Notes: generated by a model not told the origin, from the sequence alone. DNA of 5,397 bases from Chloroflexota bacterium (GCA_025935655.1 JAICUV010000236.1:1-5397); one strand, 5' to 3'; shown: positions 1 through 5,397, counted from the stretch's first letter. Numbers and translations: made by a program.

Positions 1-596
1 TACCCGGCCTCGCGCCGCTGGCCGACGCCCGTGTCCCGCCGGCCGCCGAGCAGCCCGATCCGGCGATGCCCGAGGGCGGCCAGGTGCTCGACCGCGAGGC
101 GGCTGCCGGCGGCGTCATCCATCGTCACCGACCCGTCCACGGTGGCGCTGCGGCTGTTGACCGGCACGAACGGCAGGCCCTGGCCGGCGATCTGGTCCAC
201 GAGCTCGTCGTGGAGGAGGGCGAACGCGAGCAGCATCCCGTCCACGCGTCGCTCCAGGACGAGCCGCCCGAGCTGCTCGGGGTCCAGCGTCGGCCCGTGC
301 GCGTCCGCGACGACGACGAGGTAGTCGCGCGCGGCCGCGGCCGCCTCGACGCCCCGCAGCATCTCGATCCACATGATGTTCTGCGGGTCGGGCAGGAAGA
401 CGGCGAGCGTGCCGCTCCGACGCGTCCGGAGGCCGCGCGCGGCGCCGTTCGGGCGGTACGACAGCGCGGCCGCCGCGGCCTCGACGCGCGCGCGGGTCTC
501 GGGTCGCACCACGAGCGTCGGGTCGGCGCGCAGGACGCGCGCGGCCGTCGCGACGCTCACCCCGGCCCGGGCAGCCACGTCCTTCAGCGTTGCCAT
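1..596 (-). CDS. LacI-family transcriptional regulator (C-terminus beyond window edge)
   Basis: A sugar-responsive DNA-binding repressor, read on the minus strand from ATG at 596-594 and open to the left edge, giving 198 residues of the usual 330-350. The N-terminus MATLKDVAARAGVSVATAAR is a LacI-type helix-turn-helix (residues about 4-23). The hinge helix YRPNGAARGLRT (47-58) has Leu56, the residue that in LacI inserts into the central CG of the operator. The periplasmic-binding-protein-like sensor domain starts near residue 62 (GTLAVFLPDPQN) and includes VDGMLL and HLAALGHRRIGLLGG, a classic segment of the family. The second helix has TAAR where TVSR is usual. The gene is divergent from the transporter operon and 65 bp from it, so it is probably its local repressor; the effector is unknown. 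No good Shine-Dalgarno lies at normal spacing: an AAGGGG is 15 nt upstream. The family is certain; the target operon is inferred from position. Confidence 0.95.
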   Translation of the reverse strand, partial: MATLKDVAARAGVSVATAARVLRADPTLVVRPETRARVEAAAAALSYRPNGAARGLRTRRSGTLAVFLPDPQNIMWIEMLRGVEAAAAARDYLVVVADAHGPTLDPEQLGRLVLERRVDGMLLAFALLHDELVDQIAGQGLPFVPVNSRSATVDGSVTMDDAAGSRLAVEHLAALGHRRIGLLGGRRDTGVGQRREAG

Positions 597-615
597 CGTC
601 CGAATGATCGACCCC

Positions 616-643
616 TTGACACGGCCCGTCGGACCGCTATCGT
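616..643 (+). promoter_or_regulatory. Candidate sigma70-type promoter for the transporter operon
   Basis: A perfect -35 hexamer TTGACA at 616-621 is followed after 16 bp by TATCGT (638-643), which matches 4 of 6 positions of the -10 consensus. It lies in the divergent intergenic region and points into the permease. The predicted transcription start is about 650-651, at the left end of the inverted repeat. The -35 match is striking in such GC-rich DNA; the -10 is only fair. Start site and activity are inferred. Confidence 0.6.
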
Positions 644-650
644 TTCCAGC

Positions 651-670
651 GCGGTGTATCGATGTACCGC
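651..670. promoter_or_regulatory. Candidate LacI-family operator (20-bp inverted repeat, central CG)
   Basis: The 20-bp sequence GCGGTGTATCGATGTACCGC is an imperfect palindrome: 8 of 10 base pairs are symmetric, with outer arms GCGGT/ACCGC and core ATCGAT. An even-length palindrome centred on CG is the usual LacI-family operator form, and the adjacent regulator keeps the hinge Leu that contacts such a centre. It begins at about the predicted transcription start and covers the permease ATG at 662, so a bound repressor would block the promoter region or early elongation. That the neighbouring regulator binds here is inferred. Confidence 0.55.
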
Positions 671-1753
671 ATCGTACCGACTTCGTCGCGCTCCGGTGTC
701 GAGGCGTCCCCGACCGTGCCCCCTGCGGAAACCGCACCCGCTCCCGAGCCGTCTGCCGCGCCGACCGTCCATGCCGGGCGGCGTCGGCGGTCGCTCCCCG
801 ACGAGACGGGCGTCATCGTCGCCCTCGTCGTCCTGGTCGTGATCGTCGGCCTCCTGCGACCGACGTTCCTCCAGCCGGCGACCCTGTTCCAGCAGCTCTC
901 GGGCGCCGCGATCATCGGCATCCTCGCGCTGGGCATGGTGTTCGTCGTGGTCATCCGCGACATCGACCTGTCCGTCGGCTGGATGTTCAACTTCGCGGCC
1001 GTCATCGCGGCCACATCGATGGTCGCGGGCCTGGACCCGTTCCTCGGCGCGCTCGTGGGCGTCGCCTTCGGCGGGCTGCTGGGCCTGATCAACGGCGTGC
1101 TCGCCGTCCGGCTCCGGATCCCCGTGATCATCGTCACCCTGGGCACGTTCTCGGCGTTCCGGGGGCTCTCGCTCGTGGTCAACGAGTCGCGGGCGGTGGT
1201 GCCCCCCCAGAAGGACCACCTGTTCTTCGAGCTCATGCAGGTCAAGGTCTTCGGGCTGATTCCGATGATCGCGATCATCTTCGTCGTCCTCGCGGTCCTG
1301 CTGCACATCCTGCTGCAGCGCACGCGCTTCGGGTACCGGGTCCAGGCCATGGGCTCCAACCCCGACGCGGCCCGCCTCGCCGGCATCCCCATCGATCGCA
1401 CGCGGATCCAGGTCCTCGTCCTGATGGGCCTCGTCGCCGGGCTCGCCGGGTCGCTGTTCCTCGGCTTCCGGCAGGCCATCGATCCCGTGACGGGCGGCGA
1501 CTACCTGCTGCCCGTCGTCGCCGCCGTGATCATCGGCGGCACGCCGCTCTCCGGCGGCCGGGGCACCATCCTCGGCGCCGTCATCGGCGCCCTGATCATC
1601 CAGGTCATCACGACGGGGATCCTGTTCCTCGGCGTCGATGTCAAGTGGAGCACCTTCGTCACCGGCGCCGTGATCATCGTCGCGGTCGCCGTGGACCAGC
1701 TCGTCCGGCGGCAGCGCGAGCGACGCCAGCGGACGATCACCGACGCCCTGTGA
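662..1753 (+). CDS. Sugar ABC transporter permease, RbsC-like (CUT2 family)
   Basis: Inner-membrane subunit that forms the sugar channel, probably as a homodimer since no second permease is visible. From ATG 662 it has 363 residues. Residues 1-49 are a polar Ala/Pro/Glu-rich tail ending in an Arg cluster (40-43), followed by about nine or ten hydrophobic segments from residue 50 to 345. Family motifs are RDIDLSVG (99-106), GLINGVLAVRLRIP (141-154), the cytoplasmic coupling region RFGYRVQAMGSNPDAARLAG (222-241) and VIIGGTPLSGGRGTILGA (289-306). The C-terminus is basic (VRRQRERRQR). The start is uncertain: ATG 662 has no Shine-Dalgarno and lies about 11 nt from the predicted transcript start. 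GTG 716 (residue 19) is preceded by GAGG at 701-704 and would give 345 residues. Roughly the first 43 codons use A or T in third position more often than the rest. It is the first gene of the operon, upstream of the binding protein and ATPase. Confidence 0.95.
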   Translation: MYRIVPTSSRSGVEASPTVPPAETAPAPEPSAAPTVHAGRRRRSLPDETGVIVALVVLVVIVGLLRPTFLQPATLFQQLSGAAIIGILALGMVFVVVIRDIDLSVGWMFNFAAVIAATSMVAGLDPFLGALVGVAFGGLLGLINGVLAVRLRIPVIIVTLGTFSAFRGLSLVVNESRAVVPPQKDHLFFELMQVKVFGLIPMIAIIFVVLAVLLHILLQRTRFGYRVQAMGSNPDAARLAGIPIDRTRIQVLVLMGLVAGLAGSLFLGFRQAIDPVTGGDYLLPVVAAVIIGGTPLSGGRGTILGAVIGALIIQVITTGILFLGVDVKWSTFVTGAVIIVAVAVDQLVRRQRERRQRTITDAL

Positions 1754-1759
1754 GGCCAC

Positions 1760-1788
1760 GGCGGCCGGGGACCGGAGGCCCGGCCACC
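1760..1788 (+). other. Intercistronic hairpin between permease and binding protein
   Basis: Arms GGCCGGG (1763-1769) and CCCGGCC (1779-1785) form a 7-bp GC-only stem with a 9-nt loop. After one C-A mismatch it continues with two more GC pairs inside this span and a third at 1759/1789. No T-run follows, so an intrinsic terminator is unlikely. A second stem, CCGCGGG (1787-1793) with CCCGCGG (1809-1815) or alternatively GCGGG/CCCGC at 1799-1813, lies just downstream and would compete with part of the first. Such structures before a binding-protein gene may stabilise the downstream mRNA or attenuate readthrough; in DNA this GC-rich, some pairing also arises by chance. Confidence 0.4.
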
Positions 1789-1835
1789 GCGGGAGCCGGC
1801 GGGAGGTACCCGCGGGCTCGCCATCACCACCCATC

Positions 1836-1844
1836 GAGGAGGAG
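1836..1844 (+). promoter_or_regulatory. Strong ribosome binding site for the binding-protein gene
   Basis: GAGGAGGAG lies 9 nt before the GTG at 1854. It fixes that GTG as the start, in agreement with the lipoprotein signal peptide that begins directly there. It is one of the two clear Shine-Dalgarno sites in the window, in keeping with high synthesis of the binding protein. Confidence 0.8.
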
Positions 1845-1853
1845 CTTGAACCG

Positions 1854-3017
1854 GTGAATCGACGACGCTGGCTGGCGCTGCCGGCCGTGTTCGCCCTGGT
1901 GGTCGCCGCCTGCGGCGGCTCCACGGCGACGACCGCCCCGACCACGGCTCCGGAGAGCCAGGCCGCCGCCACCGAGGCGCCCGCCTCGGCCTCGGCGACG
2001 ACCGATCCGAATGCCACGCCGATCAAGCTGGGCTTCGTCACCCACGTGATCGGCAACCCGTTCATCCAGCAGATCATCGACGGCGCCAACGCCGCGGCCA
2101 AGGACCTCAACGTCGACCTCCAGGTCACGGGTCCGGAGGGCGGCGACGCCGACGCGCAGCTCAAGGCCGTCCAGAGCCTCGTCGCCGCCGGCGCGCAGGG
2201 CATCGCGACGTCCGTGCCCGGCGAGTCGATGGCCTCGGGCCTGAACGACATCATCGATTCGGGCGTCCCGATCGTCCAGTTCAACCTGCTCGTGACCAGC
2301 GTCAAGGCGCCCTACGTCGGCGAGCGCTCGGTCGAGTCCGGGCGGATCCTGGGCGCCAAGGTGCTCGAGAAGCTCGGCGGCGAGAGCGCCACGGGCAAGG
2401 TGATCATCGGCAACTGCTTCCCCGGGTTCCCGGTGCTCGAGAACCGCGCCAGGGGCGTGCAGGAGTCGCTGGGCAAGGCCGCCGGCATCCAGATCCTCGG
2501 CCCCTTCGACGTGAAGGTCGCCGCGAACGAGAACTACGCCGCGTGGGAGGCCCTGCTCAGCGCCAACCCGGACGCCAAGGCCCTCGTCGGCCTGTGCGCC
2601 CCGGACATCGCGAGCCTGGGCAAGCTCCAGGCCGCCAACGCCGACAAGCCGTTCGTCTCGGGCGGCTACGACCTCACGGCCGAGAACCTCGCCGAGATCA
2701 AGGCCGGCACGGCGTACGTCAGCCTCGGGCAGACCCCGTTCATGCAGGGCTACCTGCCCGTGAAGATGCTCGCCGACAAGGTCCGCGGCCTCGTGGACAC
2801 CGACCTGTCCAAGGGCGGGTTCCTGGACGCGGGCACGGAGATCGTGACCGCGGACAGCGTCACCGAGCCGTACAACCTTCCCCCGCTCACGTTCGCCCAG
2901 CTCGAGGAGCTCGCCGCGTCGCCCGAGAAGACGCGCGAGTACTACCAGCCGCTGGTCGACAACCAGATCGCCAACTGGACGACGCTGGTCGAGCCCATCG
3001 AGAACGAGTCCAAGTAG
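1854..3017 (+). CDS. Sugar-binding lipoprotein of the ABC transporter (RbsB-like, Peripla_BP_4 type)
   Basis: Extracytoplasmic sugar receptor anchored by lipid, 387 residues, starting at GTG 1854. The signal peptide has NRRRW, a hydrophobic core (about 7-18) and lipobox VAAC with Cys20 as the lipidated residue. Residues 21-55 are an Ala/Thr/Ser/Pro/Glu linker, presumably a tether from the membrane. The binding domain starts at IKLGFVTHVIGNPF (57-70), typical of the ribose/galactose-binding fold. YVGERSVESGR (154-164) matches the usual YVGtdnyeaGr stretch. GGYDLTAENL (270-279) carries Asp273, at the position that commonly contacts sugar, and GQTPFMQGYLP (292-302) is also characteristic of the CUT2 group. 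It lies 100 nt after the permease and 31 nt before the ATPase. Length and signal are normal. The sugar cannot be read from the sequence; L-rhamnose or another deoxyhexose is inferred only from the downstream mutarotase. Confidence 0.95.
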   Translation: MNRRRWLALPAVFALVVAACGGSTATTAPTTAPESQAAATEAPASASATTDPNATPIKLGFVTHVIGNPFIQQIIDGANAAAKDLNVDLQVTGPEGGDADAQLKAVQSLVAAGAQGIATSVPGESMASGLNDIIDSGVPIVQFNLLVTSVKAPYVGERSVESGRILGAKVLEKLGGESATGKVIIGNCFPGFPVLENRARGVQESLGKAAGIQILGPFDVKVAANENYAAWEALLSANPDAKALVGLCAPDIASLGKLQAANADKPFVSGGYDLTAENLAEIKAGTAYVSLGQTPFMQGYLPVKMLADKVRGLVDTDLSKGGFLDAGTEIVTADSVTEPYNLPPLTFAQLEELAASPEKTREYYQPLVDNQIANWTTLVEPIENESK

Positions 3018-3048
3018 CCCGTGGACCGGGAGTGATCGAAGGCGCGCC

Positions 3049-4650
3049 GTGACCGCGAACCACCGCGCCGAGCCGGATGCCGGGGATGGGCCTCGCCCGT
3101 CCCCGGCTTCGGCGCCCGTCATCGAGGCCGCCGGGCTGCGCAAGCAGTACGGCGGCATCGTCGCGCTCGACGGGATCGACCTCACCGTCCAGCCGGGCAC
3201 CGTCCATGCCATCGTCGGCGAGAACGGCGCCGGCAAGTCCACGCTGATGAAGATCCTCGCCGGCGCCGTGCGGCCCGACGAGGGCGAGGTCCGCGTCCGC
3301 GGCACCGCGGTCGACCTCACGACGCCGATGGTGGCCCGCCGCCATGGCATCGGCATCGTCTACCAGGAGCTGAGCCTCTTCCCGGAGCGCTCGATCCTGG
3401 CCAACCTGTTCGTGGACCAGGAGCCGACCCGGCTCGGGATCGTGGACACCGCGGCCATGACCGCGCGGGCGGCGCCCGTCCTGTCGCGGATGGGCCTGGA
3501 CCTCGACCCGGCGACGCCGGTGCGGCTGCTGGGGATCGGCGAGCGCCAGCTCGTGGAGCTGAGCCGGCTCCTGATCGAGCGCCCCGAGGTGCTCATCCTC
3601 GACGAGCCCAACTCCGCGCTCAACGAGCACGAGACCCGCCGCCTGTTCACGATCCTGCGGGAGCTGTCCGCCGCGGGGGTCACGATCCTCTACGTCTCCC
3701 ACCGGCTCGAGGAGGTGTTCGCGATCGCGGACCGGATCACCGTCGTCCGCAGCGGGCGCACCGTGTTCGAGCGGGCGCGTGCCGAGACCTCCATCGCGGA
3801 GGTCGTCCGGCACATGATCGGCACCTCGCAGGAGCACCTGTTCCCGCCCCGCGCGAGCGAGACGGGCGCGGCCGCCCCGGGCGGTGCGGGGCTCCAGGTC
3901 GCCGGGCTCACCGTGGAGGGCGAGCTCGAGGACGTCACGTTCACCGCGCGCCCGGGCGAGATCGTGGGCCTCGCGGGCCTCGAGGGCGCGGGCGTTGCGA
4001 CGCTCCTGGGCGTCCTGTTCGGGACCCGCCGGGCGGACCGCGGGAGCGTCGTCTTCCCCGACGGGCGGCCCGCTCCCCGCTCGCCCACCGATGCCGCCCG
4101 CCGCGGCGTGGGCCTGGTCCCGGCGGACCGGCGCCATCTCGGCCTGATGCTCGAGGCGTCGATCGCCCGCAACATCGCGCACGTCGCCGTCGGCGCCCTC
4201 AAGGCGCGCTCGCCGTGGCTCCGGCGCAGCGACCTCCTGGGCCCGGCGCTGCGCCAGATCGCCAGCCTGCAGGTCCGCGCGGATGGCCCCGGGATGCCCG
4301 TGGGGCAGCTGTCGGGCGGCAACCAGCAGAAGATCGTCGTCGGCAAGTGGCTGGAGATCGCCCCCGGCGTCATGCTCCTCGACGACCCGACACGCGGCGT
4401 CGACGTCGGCGCGAAGCGGGAGATCTACGTGCTCGTCCGGCGGCTCGCTGCCGAGGGCCGGATCGTGCTGTTCCGGTCCACCGAGCTCCCCGAGCTCGCC
4501 GGCCTCGCGGACCGCGTCCTCGTCTTCTACCGTGGCCGGCTCACCGGCGAGGCCGCGGCCGCCGGCCTCGACGAGCACGCGCTCCTCCACGCGATCAACA
4601 CGGGCGAGCTCCGCGGGACCGTCACCGCGGGGTCCACGACCAGCGGCTGA
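3049..4650 (+). CDS. Sugar ABC transporter ATPase with two nucleotide-binding domains, RbsA-like (CUT2)
   Basis: Cytoplasmic motor of the transporter, 533 residues with two fused ABC domains. The GTG start has only a weak GAAGG 6 nt upstream. Domain 1 (about 24-260) has Walker A GENGAGKST (57-65), Q-loop Gln106, signature LGIGERQ (161-167), Walker B VLILDEP (181-187) with Glu186, and switch His218. Domain 2 (about 282-520) has a Walker A-like GLEGAGVAT (310-318) that lacks the Lys/Arg and following Ser/Thr, a full signature LSGGNQQ (421-427), Walker B VMLLDDP (441-447) with Asp446 for the catalytic Glu, and RSTELPE (476-482) where the switch His would be. Degenerate second domains are normal in RbsA-type proteins, but the usual GAGR(T/S)E is more eroded here. 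The N-terminal 23 residues are a polar extension. It is preceded by the binding protein and followed after 24 nt by the mutarotase gene. Confidence 0.95.
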   Translation: MTANHRAEPDAGDGPRPSPASAPVIEAAGLRKQYGGIVALDGIDLTVQPGTVHAIVGENGAGKSTLMKILAGAVRPDEGEVRVRGTAVDLTTPMVARRHGIGIVYQELSLFPERSILANLFVDQEPTRLGIVDTAAMTARAAPVLSRMGLDLDPATPVRLLGIGERQLVELSRLLIERPEVLILDEPNSALNEHETRRLFTILRELSAAGVTILYVSHRLEEVFAIADRITVVRSGRTVFERARAETSIAEVVRHMIGTSQEHLFPPRASETGAAAPGGAGLQVAGLTVEGELEDVTFTARPGEIVGLAGLEGAGVATLLGVLFGTRRADRGSVVFPDGRPAPRSPTDAARRGVGLVPADRRHLGLMLEASIARNIAHVAVGALKARSPWLRRSDLLGPALRQIASLQVRADGPGMPVGQLSGGNQQKIVVGKWLEIAPGVMLLDDPTRGVDVGAKREIYVLVRRLAAEGRIVLFRSTELPELAGLADRVLVFYRGRLTGEAAAAGLDEHALLHAINTGELRGTVTAGSTTSG

Positions 4651-4662
4651 CGGTCAGGCACG

Positions 4663-4669
4663 AAGGAGG
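4663..4669 (+). promoter_or_regulatory. Consensus ribosome binding site for the mutarotase gene
   Basis: AAGGAGG lies 5 nt before ATG 4675. It is a full match to the anti-Shine-Dalgarno core and supports that start, which also agrees with the conserved family N-terminus MIRRAF. Confidence 0.85.
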
Positions 4670-4674
4670 ACCCG

Positions 4675-5001
4675 ATGATCCGACGCGCGTTCACGATGCG
4701 TCTCAAGCCCGGCGGGCTGGCGGAGTACAAGCGCAACCACGACAACATCTGGCCCGAGCTCGTGGCCCAGATCGAGAAGGACGGCATCGCCCAGATCACG
4801 ATCTTCGCGCGCGACCCGGTCCTGTTCCTCTATTCCGAGATCCGCGACGAGGAGGCATGGGACCGGCTCTGGCACTCCGAGATCCACGACCGCTGGAACG
4901 AGGTGATGAACCCGCTGATGGAGTTCAACGAGGACGGCATCGTCGACTCCAGCGAGGTCACCGAGGTGTTCCACCTCGAGACCGGCGCACGGGACGCCTG
5001 A
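4675..5001 (+). CDS. L-rhamnose mutarotase family protein (RhaM/YiiL-like, COG3254)
   Basis: A small cytoplasmic enzyme of 108 residues; E. coli YiiL (RhaM), recalled from memory, has 104. The family interconverts the alpha and beta anomers of L-rhamnose, feeding the form used by the next enzyme. Conserved features at matching positions are MIRRAF (1-6), EYKRNHDNIWPEL (17-29) with Tyr18 and His22, the residues implicated in catalysis or sugar binding, and the C-terminal EVFHLE. The segment HDRWNEVM (71-78) has Trp74 followed by Asn75, where YiiL has a Trp-Trp pair, so the sugar pocket may differ. The gene has a perfect Shine-Dalgarno, follows the ATPase by 24 nt and ends one base before the dehydrogenase start, so the two are probably translationally coupled. 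The family call is firm; the exact sugar is less certain, and L-fucose or another 6-deoxyhexose is possible. I leave the gene symbol blank because of the pocket difference. Confidence 0.88.
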   Translation: MIRRAFTMRLKPGGLAEYKRNHDNIWPELVAQIEKDGIAQITIFARDPVLFLYSEIRDEEAWDRLWHSEIHDRWNEVMNPLMEFNEDGIVDSSEVTEVFHLETGARDA

Positions 5002-5002
5002 G

Positions 5003-5397
5003 ATGGCCGACCAGGCGGGACGGATCGCAGTCGTCACCGGTGGCGGCCGCGGGCTCGGCCGAGGCGCCGCGCTGGGCCTCGCCGGTGCGGGCGCGACGGT
5101 CGTCGCCGTGGCGCGCTCGGCGGGCCAGCTGGACGAGACCGCGAGGCTCGCCCGGGAGACGGGCGGGCGGGTCATCCCGATGACGGCCGACGTCGCCGAC
5201 GTTGACGCGGTCATGGCGCTCGGCGACCGGGTGCGCGCCGAGGTCGGCACGCCGACGCTCCTCGTCAACGCCGCGGGGGTGTTCGGGCCGATCGCGCTCA
5301 TCCACGAGACCGACCCCCACGACTGGGTGCGCACCGTGCAGATCGACGCGGTCGCCGCCTACCTGACGATCCGGGCGTTCCTCGGGGGCATGCTCGA
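5003..5397 (+). CDS. Short-chain dehydrogenase/reductase (SDR), N-terminal part; C-terminus beyond window edge
   Basis: A classical SDR oxidoreductase, of which 131 of about 250 residues are present. ATG 5003 follows the mutarotase stop by one base, so translation is probably coupled; no clear Shine-Dalgarno is seen. The Rossmann cofactor motif TGGGRGLG is at 12-19. The second strand ends VVAVARS with Arg38, which favours NADP(H) over NAD(H). Asp63-Val64 is at the usual adenine-contact position and NAAG at 89-92. In helix 4 the segment TVQIDAVAAY (111-120) has Asp115 where the tetrad Asn normally sits. The catalytic Ser, Tyr and Lys lie beyond the edge and cannot be checked. Context suggests a sugar 1-dehydrogenase such as L-rhamnose or L-fucose dehydrogenase, but SDR sequences are poor guides to substrate and a FabG-like reductase cannot be excluded. 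Confidence 0.92.
   Translation, partial: MADQAGRIAVVTGGGRGLGRGAALGLAGAGATVVAVARSAGQLDETARLARETGGRVIPMTADVADVDAVMALGDRVRAEVGTPTLLVNAAGVFGPIALIHETDPHDWVRTVQIDAVAAYLTIRAFLGGML

Noticed and set aside
664..679. Direct repeat GTACCG at 664-669 and 674-679, one helical turn apart
   Set aside because: The first copy is part of the inverted-repeat operator candidate and the second may be chance or a half-site; six bases twice is too little to call a separate site.
66..842. Plus-strand open frames over the LacI-type gene
   Set aside because: The minus-strand frame from 596 to 1 encodes an unmistakable LacI helix-turn-helix and sensor domain; the plus-strand products are Arg/Ala/Pro-rich shadows.
584..2305. 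Long open frame on the minus strand opposite the permease and binding-protein genes
   Set aside because: Its product is rich in Asp, Glu, Arg and His with no recognisable fold; it arises because G/C third positions on the plus strand suppress stop codons in the opposite frames. The plus-strand products here have clear family motifs.
3018..3030. Small CCCG/CGGG stem just after the binding-protein stop
   Set aside because: Only four base pairs with no T-run; not supportable as a terminator in such GC-rich DNA.
1824..4590. Two further long minus-strand open frames (1824-3356 and 2887-4590) opposite the binding protein and ATPase
   Set aside because: Low-complexity acidic/basic composition, no domain motifs, and they overlay well-supported plus-strand genes. 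Same GC-bias artefact.
1..5397. CRISPR array, tRNA or rRNA gene, insertion sequence, toxin-antitoxin pair or phage gene
   Set aside because: I read both strands and saw no regularly spaced repeats, no tRNA-like cloverleaf, no transposase or integrase motifs and no small gene pairs. The genes account for nearly all of the window.

Overview
The window is very GC-rich, with G or C at nearly every codon third position, several GTG starts, Shine-Dalgarno sites and a lipoprotein signal followed by an Ala/Thr/Ser/Pro-rich linker. This suggests a high-GC bacterium such as a Chloroflexota (Limnocylindria-like) or Actinomycetota member. The sequence alone cannot decide between them; the lipoprotein linker style makes me lean towards Chloroflexota.

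Layout: a divergently transcribed LacI-family regulator (minus strand, 1-596, C-terminus beyond the left edge) is followed by a 65-bp intergenic region. That region has a TTGACA-type promoter facing right, and a 20-bp inverted repeat with a central CG overlaps its right end and the first codons of the next gene. Rightwards on the plus strand lie an RbsC-like sugar permease (662-1753), a sugar-binding lipoprotein (1854-3017), an RbsA-like double-domain ATPase (3049-4650), an L-rhamnose mutarotase-family protein (4675-5001) and the first 131 residues of a short-chain dehydrogenase/reductase (SDR, from 5003, cut by the right edge). All five point the same way with gaps of 1 to 100 nt, so they probably form one operon.

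How it works together (inference): the lipoprotein captures a monosaccharide outside the cell. One permease type (as a homodimer) and the double ATPase import it. The mutarotase speeds conversion between the alpha and beta anomers, and the SDR may oxidise the sugar as the first step of a non-phosphorylative route. The LacI-type protein would repress the operon until the sugar or a derivative is present. L-rhamnose or a related 6-deoxy sugar is the best guess for the substrate, resting mainly on the mutarotase family.

This is a recognisable type of sugar uptake cassette rather than a wholly new system. The points most worth a second look are the candidate operator and short-leader start, the one-sided degeneration of the ATPase, the Asn in place of a Trp in the mutarotase, and the Asp in place of the usual tetrad Asn in the SDR.
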